From JABDKH01 sp963768565 (GTDB lineage: Bacteria; Bacteroidota; Rhodothermia; Rhodothermales; JABDKH01), in assembly GCA_963768565.1 (NCBI GenBank), contig CAVYIO010000042.1:9574-73573 (forward strand): a stretch of 64,000 nucleotides of DNA, in the 5' to 3' direction. Numbering within the stretch: the first letter of the stretch is position 1; each line of letters begins with the position of its first letter. Below, piece after piece: positions 58,053-64,000 of this stretch. The translations under genes and the position numbers were made by a program. Below the pieces are notes generated by a model, which saw only the letters and a list, made by a program, of their open reading frames with translations, did no database searches and had not been told where the DNA came from.

Positions 58053-59475
58053 ATGGCTGATTTTGACTACGACCTGATCGTGATCGGTACCGGTCCCGGA
58101 GGCTACGAAGCCGCCATCCGAGCGACTCAGCTGGGAATGAAGACCGCCGTTGTCGAAAAGAACAAGCTCGGAGGTGTGTGTCTCAACATTGGCTGCATAC
58201 CGACGAAGGCGCTGTTGAAGAGTGCCGAGCTGATGGACTACGGTCGCCATCTGTCCGACTACGGACTGAATGTCGCGGGGGCCGTTGAGGCGGACTTCCC
58301 GAAAGTCATAGCCAGAAGTCGGTCGGTCGCCGACAAGATGAACAAGGGGGTGCAGTTCTTGATGAAGAAGAACGGCATTGACGTTATCCCCGGCTATGCG
58401 CGATTGACCGGCGACAGCACGATCAGCGTCGAACCGTCTACGGACATGGACGGCGCAACGATCGGAAAGAAGACATCGTTGCGCGCCCGTCATATCGTCG
58501 TCGCCACCGGTGCAAGGGCCCGTGAGATACCACCGCTGCCCGTTGATGGCAAGAAGATCATCACCTACAAGGAAGCCATGTTGCAGACCGACCGGCCCGC
58601 CAGGCTGGTCGTGGTTGGCGCCGGCGCGATTGGCGTTGAGTTTGCCTACTTCTATCACAACATGGGCACCGAGGTTACCATTGTGGAGGTTCTGGATCGA
58701 CTGGTGCCGGTCGAGGATCACGACGTCTCCAAGGAGCTCGGGCGTGCCTTTAAGAAGATGGGTATCAAATCGATGACCAGTGCCGAAGTGCTTTCGGTCG
58801 ACACGTCGGGCGACGCAGTGCGGGTCAAAATCAAGACAAAGAAAGGCGAGGAGACCATCGAAGCCGACCAGGTGCTTTCCGCCGTCGGCGTCGTCGGCAA
58901 CATCGAGAATCTCGGTCTTGAAGATCTTGGTATCAAGACCGATCGCGGAAGCATCGTGATCGATGGGTTCGGCCGCACCAATGTCGAAGGCGTGTACGCG
59001 ATCGGCGACGTTGCCGGACCGCCCTGGCTCGCCCACAAGGCCAGCCACGAGGGCATCATGTGCGTCGAGAAGATATGCCGGACTGCCCGTGCACGCGATG
59101 GACAAGAACAACATTCCGGGATGCACCTATTGCCAGCCACAGATTGCCTCCACCGGATATACCGAGGCCGCAGCGAAGGAGGCGGGCTATGAATTGAAGA
59201 TCGGCAAGTTTCCGTTTACCGCATCGGGCAAGGCGTCCGCGTCAGGACACACGGAAGGCTTCGTCAAGGTGATTTATGACGCCCGCTACGGTGAATTCCT
59301 GGGCTGCCATATCATCGGCTATGACGCTACCGAGCTCATTGCGGAAGCAGTCACCGCCCGTCACCTGGAGACGACGGCCCACGAGATCATGGAAGCGATT
59401 CATCCGCACCCGACGTTGTCCGAGGCCATGATGGAGGCGACGCGTGCCGCATACGGAATACCGCTGAACATGTGA
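58053..59475 (+). CDS. lpd: dihydrolipoyl dehydrogenase, frameshifted in this sequence
   Basis: Lpd (E3) reoxidises dihydrolipoamide in the pyruvate, oxoglutarate and related complexes. The N-terminal FAD domain has VIGTGPGGYEAAIRA and the redox-active disulfide GGVCLNIGCIPTKALL. The NAD domain has GAGAIGVEFAYFY, and the second FAD site has VYAIGDVAGPPWLAHKA. After VEKI the frame changes: deleting one T near 59076 (GATATGCC) gives KIAGLPVHAMDKNN and the standard continuation PGCTYCQPQIAST, with the catalytic HPHPTLSEAMMEA. The total is about 473 residues. The break in such a central gene is best explained as a consensus error. ATG at 58053 is the start. Confidence 0.9.
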
Positions 59476-59546
59476 GGCTGCCGCGGAGTCGCCCGCGGAC
59501 TCTAATCGACTCGCCAGCGCGGGACTGATCTTCCGGCGGCGACCGA

Positions 59547-61658
59547 TCAGAACACTCGACTGCCCGTCTCGGCATCGGTCTGGACGAAGACCAGGCTGCC
59601 GTCTGGCTCTTCTGCCATCAGAATCATTCCCTGGCTTTCCAGGCCGCGTAGCTTACGTGGCTGCAGATTTACGAGCGCGACCACACTTCGACCGACAATA
59701 TCTTCGGGCTTGTGGTGCTCGGCTATCCCTGCAATGACCTGTCGTGTCTCGCTGCCGAGATCGACATCCAGCCGGAGCAATCGATCAGCCTTGGGAACCG
59801 CCTCCGCCGCAATGATGCGCCCGACCCGAAAGTCAAGTTTTGCAAAATCGTCGTACACGATCTCGGGTTTCACAGGCTCCACCCTGGCAGCAGGCTCCAC
59901 AGCGGCAGGCTCCTCACCTGCTTCCTCTGCAGGGCCTCCCAGTTTCCCGAGTTGCTCTTCAATCACGTCGTCCTCCAATTTTGAAAACAGTATTACTGCC
60001 TCACCCAGCCGATGGCCTGCCACAAGAATCGGCGTCGCCGCATCGTCCCATCCTATCGAACCGGATGCGCCTCCGGGCACACTTGATCTGATTCCCTCCA
60101 GATTCAGCATCCGTCGGATCTTGTCAGCCGCAAACGGCAGTACCGGGTCCAACAACACGGCGATTGTTGCACAGATCTGCAGTGACACGTGGATACTGTT
60201 GGCACAGGCCTCCAAGTCCGACTTCCGCGTATGCCAGGGTTCGGTGTCGTTGAAGTACTTGTTGCCAAGTCTGGCCAGGCCCATCGTTTCGAAGACAGCC
60301 TCTCTCAGGCGAAACGACTCGTAAGACGCCCCGATCCTTGCAGGGGACTCGCCAAGCTGCCGGAGCACATCGAGGTCGATCTCGCTCGGACCCTTCAGCG
60401 GCGGAACACGTCCGTCGAAGTAGCGCGTCGCGAAGGTCATCGTCCGATTTACAAAATTGCCTAGAACATCGGCCAGCTCGGAGTTGACCCTGGTCTGAAA
60501 ATCCTTCCAGTTGAAATCCGCATCCTTCGATTCCGGAAGGGTCGACGCCAGGACATAGCGGAGAAGATCCGGGTCAAATGCGTCGAGGTATTCGTGGAGC
60601 CAGACCGCCCAGTTCCTGCTGGTAGATAGCTTCTTGCCCTCCAGATTCAGGAACTCATTCGCCGGCACATTCTCCGGAAGCACGTAGCCGCCGTGGGCCA
60701 TCAACATCGCGGGAAACATCAGGCAATGAAAAACGATGTTGTCCTTGCCGATGAAGTGAACGAGTGAACAATCTTCGTTCTGCCAGTACTCCTTCCAGAG
60801 GTCCGGTTGGCCCTGCTCGAGGGCCCACTCCTTCGTCGCCGATATGTACCCGATCGGGGCGTCAAACCATACGTAGATGACTTTACCAGTCGTGTCGATT
60901 CCTTCCGCCTCACCGACCTCCGACGGAACGGGTACGCCCCATGGAACATCGCGAGTGATGGCACGCTCGCGCAGACCATCCTGAAGCCAGCTACCGACCT
61001 GACCGAGGACATTTGGCTTCCATTCGGGATGACCCGCGAGCCACGCTTCGAGACGCTCTTGAAAATCGCCAAGCGGCAGGTACCAGTGGGTCGATTCGCG
61101 GAGTTCGGGTATTGCCGACGAGATTGTGCTTCTGGGCTCGATGAGCTCCATCGGACTTAGCGAACTTCCACACCGTTCACACTGGTCGCCGTACGCCTCC
61201 TCGAATCCGCAGATGGGACAGGTACCCTTGACGAATCTGTCGGCCAGAAAAATACCTGCTTCGGGATCAAACAACTGCTCCGCGGTACGTGTGACAAACA
61301 CGCCGTCGTCGGCCAACTTCTTGAAGAACTCCTGACTCGTCTGGCGGTGAACCGCGCTGGTTGTGCGACCGTAGTAGTCGAAACTCATGCCGAACGCCGC
61401 GAAGCTCTCCTGAATCATCGGGTGGTATCGATCGACGATACTCTGCGGACTTACGTCGTCCTCCATGGCCCGGATCATAATCGCGACGCCCATCTCGTCG
61501 GAACCACAGATGAACGCCACGTCGTGTCCCTTGAGGCGCAGGTAGCGGCAATAAAGGTCTGCAGGCAGGTAGGCACCCGCAAGATGACCCACGTGAACCG
61601 GTCCGTTCGCGTACGGGAGGGCCGACGTTACGAGGTGTCGCAGTTTCTCGGTTGCCAT
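59547..61658 (-). CDS. metG: methionyl-tRNA synthetase
   Basis: MetG charges tRNA-Met. It has 703 residues or slightly fewer depending on start. HVGH (the HIGH-box variant) follows LPYANGPVHV, the zinc knuckle is CPICGFEEAYGDQCERCG, and the KMSKS-loop variant is GKKLSTSRNW. The C-terminal ~100 residues form a tRNA-binding EMAP/OB domain, KLDFRVGRIIAAEAVPKADRL and MILMAEEPDGSLVF, which dimerises. ATG at 61658 gives the best N-terminus; an ATG 27 bases upstream (61685) adds nine residues. It converges with lpd. Identification is certain. Confidence 0.95.
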   Translation of the reverse strand: MATEKLRHLVTSALPYANGPVHVGHLAGAYLPADLYCRYLRLKGHDVAFICGSDEMGVAIMIRAMEDDVSPQSIVDRYHPMIQESFAAFGMSFDYYGRTTSAVHRQTSQEFFKKLADDGVFVTRTAEQLFDPEAGIFLADRFVKGTCPICGFEEAYGDQCERCGSSLSPMELIEPRSTISSAIPELRESTHWYLPLGDFQERLEAWLAGHPEWKPNVLGQVGSWLQDGLRERAITRDVPWGVPVPSEVGEAEGIDTTGKVIYVWFDAPIGYISATKEWALEQGQPDLWKEYWQNEDCSLVHFIGKDNIVFHCLMFPAMLMAHGGYVLPENVPANEFLNLEGKKLSTSRNWAVWLHEYLDAFDPDLLRYVLASTLPESKDADFNWKDFQTRVNSELADVLGNFVNRTMTFATRYFDGRVPPLKGPSEIDLDVLRQLGESPARIGASYESFRLREAVFETMGLARLGNKYFNDTEPWHTRKSDLEACANSIHVSLQICATIAVLLDPVLPFAADKIRRMLNLEGIRSSVPGGASGSIGWDDAATPILVAGHRLGEAVILFSKLEDDVIEEQLGKLGGPAEEAGEEPAAVEPAARVEPVKPEIVYDDFAKLDFRVGRIIAAEAVPKADRLLRLDVDLGSETRQVIAGIAEHHKPEDIVGRSVVALVNLQPRKLRGLESQGMILMAEEPDGSLVFVQTDAETGSRVF

Positions 61659-61871
61659 AGTGTCCGGGGCCGCGTTGCCATTCATCCGATGGAGGCGCAA
61701 AAGCACCGCTGAGAAACATACGGCTATCCCGTCCGAAACCCCACGCGAGACGCGCCAAAGCGCCGTGAAATATGGGAAAATGGTGGCTACCCGATGGCGC
61801 CGACCGGGACTCATGTGCCGGCGCACACCAGGTCTTATCTTCTTCGCTTCAATTCATCAGTGCATTGCAAA

Positions 61872-62702
61872 ATGAATCTCAAGGACCAGACGATTGCCGT
61901 AATAGGCGCGGGAAACATCGGGCGAGCTTTGATCGGCGGGCTTCTGAATGCCCACGAGTTCGATCCGACGCATATCAGAGCAACGCGCCGCAATGCGGCC
62001 TCTCTCAATTCGCTGCGCGAGCAGTTTCCCGGTATCGTGACAAATACCGACAACAGGGCGGCAGCCGAGAACGCTACCATCATTGTGCTGGCGACCAAGC
62101 CACAGTATGCCCTGACGGTTGTCAACGAGATCCGTGATGTCGTCACGCCGGACACCCTGATTATATCGGTTCTTGCGGGTGTCACGACCGATGCACTCCG
62201 GACGTCATTCGGCAAGGACGTGCCCGTTGTCCGATCGATGCCAAACACGCCGATGCTTGTGGATGAAGGAGCCACAGCGATCGCACCTGGTGCGCTCGCG
62301 ACCGACCTCCATGTCGCGGTGGTCAGTCAGATGTTTGAGGCCGTCGGCCGGGTTGAGATTGTCCCGGAAGATTTGATGGACGCTGTGACCGGCCTGTCCG
62401 GCAGCGGGCCGGCGTACGTGTACATGGTGATTGAAGCGCTTACGGATGGTGGAGTGAAACAGGGTATCCCCCGCCCGATTGCCCTCAGACTTGCTGCGCA
62501 GACAGTTTACGGAGCGGCAAAGCTGGTGATTGAAACCGGGAAGCATCCGGCGATCCTTCGCGACGAGGTAACGACGCCGGGGGGCACCGCCATCGCGGCC
62601 GTAGCCGATCTCGAGTCTCATGGACTTCGAACAATGCTCATCAACGCGGTCGCCACAGCGACCGAGAGATCACGGGAATTGAGTCAGCTCGGAGGCGACT
62701 AG
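61872..62702 (+). CDS. proC: pyrroline-5-carboxylate reductase
   Basis: ProC makes proline from pyrroline-5-carboxylate with NAD(P)H. The 276-residue product has the Rossmann opening IAVIGAGNIGRALIGGL, the linker VVRSMPNTPMLVDEGA, the dimer-domain GLSGSGPAYVYMVIEAL, and DEVTTPGGTAIAAVADL near the C-terminus. ATG at 61872 matches the family start; an in-frame start at 61794 would add 26 residues. It is divergent from metG, and hisA follows after 85 bases. Identification is certain. Confidence 0.95.
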   Translation: MNLKDQTIAVIGAGNIGRALIGGLLNAHEFDPTHIRATRRNAASLNSLREQFPGIVTNTDNRAAAENATIIVLATKPQYALTVVNEIRDVVTPDTLIISVLAGVTTDALRTSFGKDVPVVRSMPNTPMLVDEGATAIAPGALATDLHVAVVSQMFEAVGRVEIVPEDLMDAVTGLSGSGPAYVYMVIEALTDGGVKQGIPRPIALRLAAQTVYGAAKLVIETGKHPAILRDEVTTPGGTAIAAVADLESHGLRTMLINAVATATERSRELSQLGGD

Positions 62703-62787
62703 AGACAACGCGGGCGACGGAACCTCAAAATTGACCCTCGGTTGTACGACCTCAACTATCGCAGCCCCGTGCCGCGCACGATAATCG

Positions 62788-63564
62788 ATGACGCTCGTAA
62801 TTCCGGCAATCGATATCAAGGATGGACGTTGTGTCCGACTTTACCAGGGGTCGTACGAAACGGAGACGGTCTATTTCGACGATCCGGTAAAGATGGCAAA
62901 GCTGTGGCGCGTCCAGAATGCCAAGGTCCTCCACGTCGTGGACCTGGATTCGGCCCGTGGCGACCGCGGTATCAATGACGACGCCCTGCGCGGCATCTGT
63001 GCGTGTCTTGACATTCCCGTGCAGATAGGTGGCGGTATCCGAACCCTGGCGGATGTTGAGGCGGCTCTCGAGATGGGCGCTTATCGGGTCGTGATCGGTA
63101 CCTCAGCCGTTCGGGATCCGGGCATGGTGAAGCAAGCCATTGAACGCTTTGGTGACCGAAAGATCGTGGTCGCGCTTGACGTCCGCGACGGCGAGGTCCG
63201 CGTCGATGGCTGGACGGAAGGATCCGGGGTCTCGGTCCTCGATCTTGCCGCCGAGATGGAGTCGCTCGGATGTACTCGCTTCATATACACGGATATAATG
63301 CGAGACGGCACGCTGGCCGGTCCGAATGTGCAGGCGTATCGCGAACTAGGTGATCGCCTCTCAACGGCTCGTATCACGGCCTCGGGTGGGGTGTCTGGTT
63401 ATCTCGATCTGCTGCGAATTAAGGAACTGGAACCCTACGGTGTGGATTCGGTCGTCGTGGGCAAGGCACTCTATGAGAATTGCTTTCCCTGCCAGCAGAT
63501 CTGGTGCTGGAATGATATGAGCAATCTCGATCTGGAGCGCTTTTCATCCGCACCTCTCTGTTGA
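62788..63564 (+). CDS. hisA: phosphoribosyl isomerase HisA
   Basis: HisA (ProFAR isomerase) catalyses the fourth step of histidine synthesis in a TIM barrel. The 258-residue protein shows IPAIDIKDGRCVRLYQGSY with the catalytic Asp, a central VQIGGGIRTLADVE, KIVVALDVRDGEV with the second Asp, and VDSVVVGKALYEN at the end. No other his gene is adjacent, though histidine genes are often scattered in this lineage. It follows proC on the plus strand. The C-terminus is a little longer than usual, ending after about 25 residues beyond the barrel. Confidence 0.95.
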   Translation: MTLVIPAIDIKDGRCVRLYQGSYETETVYFDDPVKMAKLWRVQNAKVLHVVDLDSARGDRGINDDALRGICACLDIPVQIGGGIRTLADVEAALEMGAYRVVIGTSAVRDPGMVKQAIERFGDRKIVVALDVRDGEVRVDGWTEGSGVSVLDLAAEMESLGCTRFIYTDIMRDGTLAGPNVQAYRELGDRLSTARITASGGVSGYLDLLRIKELEPYGVDSVVVGKALYENCFPCQQIWCWNDMSNLDLERFSSAPLC

Positions 63565-63584
63565 AACGACGCGATGGCGACGGT

Positions 63585-63612
63585 CGCGAGCAATAATCGA
63601 CTCAAGCTCGCG
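63585..63612 (+). terminator. candidate hairpin terminator after hisA
   Basis: CGCGAGC (63585-63591) pairs perfectly with GCTCGCG (63606-63612) across a 14-base loop, followed by TTTCTG. The loop is long and the T-run weak, so this is a candidate only. Confidence 0.35.
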
Positions 63613-63655
63613 TTTCTGCTGAGTCGATCAGCTCGTCATTCCAGGGAGGCACATC

Positions 63656-64000
63656 ATGAATCCGTTGGCTCCTCGAAATCCAACCGTAACCCGGGTACTG
63701 CTGTGCGTAGTAGCCAGCCTCTTCCTGTTGAACTTCTGCGCGTTTGTGGCGGCCGTTTTCGCCCAACCGGAGAGCGAGACACCAGCTGTGGTCCGAATCG
63801 GGTGTCTCGAACGAGAATTAGATCTCTCGCGAACCGCACCCGACATTCGGGATTTGCAGGCCGACATCTCACTCTTGCGTCACCGCATCATTGACGTGAG
63901 CGCGCACATAGAAAGTCCCGCTCCGCGCCTGCAGTTGGTCGGGGAAGCACCGGGGACTTCAGAACGCATCTGCATTCGATTCATTGCCGATGAGCTGCCG
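63656..64000 (+). CDS. secreted or membrane-anchored protein, truncated at window end
   Basis: The ATG at 63656 has GGAGG eight bases upstream. The first ~37 residues form a signal peptide or anchor: VTRVLLCVVASLFLLNFCAF, then VAAVFAQ as a cleavage-like end. The visible mature part (ETPAVVRIGCLERELDLS, IRDLQADISLLRHRIIDV) has a short helical segment and then IESPAPRLQLVGEAPGTSE. The reading is open to the last base of the window, so about 115 residues are seen and the rest lies outside. I do not recognise the family. Confidence 0.65.
   Translation, partial: MNPLAPRNPTVTRVLLCVVASLFLLNFCAFVAAVFAQPESETPAVVRIGCLERELDLSRTAPDIRDLQADISLLRHRIIDVSAHIESPAPRLQLVGEAPGTSERICIRFIADELP

Noticed and set aside
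1..64000. Mobile elements or CRISPR arrays
   Set aside because: No transposase, integrase, terminal inverted repeats or spaced direct repeats were seen in either strand.

Overview
The window looks like a chromosomal segment of a Bacteroidota-type bacterium, most likely of the Rhodothermota/Balneolota branch. The evidence is type IX secretion genes (PorU sortase and PorV) with proteins carrying type IX sorting tails, a TPP-riboswitch-controlled TonB-dependent receptor, families typical of that lineage (DUF5683, DUF4292, DUF2007, a TIGR04283 glycosyltransferase, a GCS2-CBS fusion) and a moderately high GC content. I saw no phage, insertion sequence, integron or CRISPR array. The segment reads as core genome: housekeeping enzymes mixed with envelope and secretion genes.

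Layout. 0-6.7 kb (minus strand): an atypical sigma factor, a CPBP membrane protease, a DUF2007 protein, CdsA, a 66-residue membrane protein, MutL and TilS. 6.8-7.0 kb: tRNA-Arg(CCG) with a strong terminator. 7.2-25.4 kb (minus strand): nine closely spaced genes running porU, porV, an M6-peptidase-like secreted protein whose zinc motif is lost, a huge HEFTH-peptidase/beta-propeller/barrel protein, a TlpA-like thioredoxin, DUF5683, a phytol-kinase-like/DUF92 fusion, a dicarboxylate symporter and a TPR protein. 25.7-27.5 kb: a Lon-N-domain protein, a metallo-beta-lactamase-fold hydrolase and a stand-alone histidine-kinase DHp domain. 27.6-32.9 kb: an outer-membrane barrel protein, nadA, a LolD-like ATPase, a sigma-54 activator and a TPR membrane protein. 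33-37 kb (plus strand): gap, pgk, an amidinotransferase-family enzyme and a glycosyltransferase. 37-43 kb: the TPP-controlled receptor, MsrP, a Yip1 protein, a small membrane protein and an HNH endonuclease. 43-53 kb: a hybrid histidine kinase, an M15-like membrane peptidase, a lipoprotein, a BtuD-like ATPase with a cobalamin adenosyltransferase, an M23 peptidase, an acidic-tailed protein and the GCS2-CBS protein. 53-64 kb: TPR, DUF4292 lipoprotein and EnvC-like genes, then rpiB, lpd, metG, proC, hisA and a truncated secreted protein.

A striking feature of this copy of the sequence is that ten genes, including the central enzyme Lpd, are broken by what look like single extra bases. At least 14 sites shift by +1, several in G or C homopolymers, and I found no clear site that needs a single-base loss. 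This favours insertion-type consensus errors over decay or programmed frameshifting. I annotate these genes as single genes across the breaks.

The most interesting biology is the porU-porV run with its dead M6-like protease and intact HEFTH giant protein, a MutL that has lost the known endonuclease motifs, the free-standing DHp domain, the TPP riboswitch on a TonB receptor, and the M15-like domain on a multi-helix membrane anchor.
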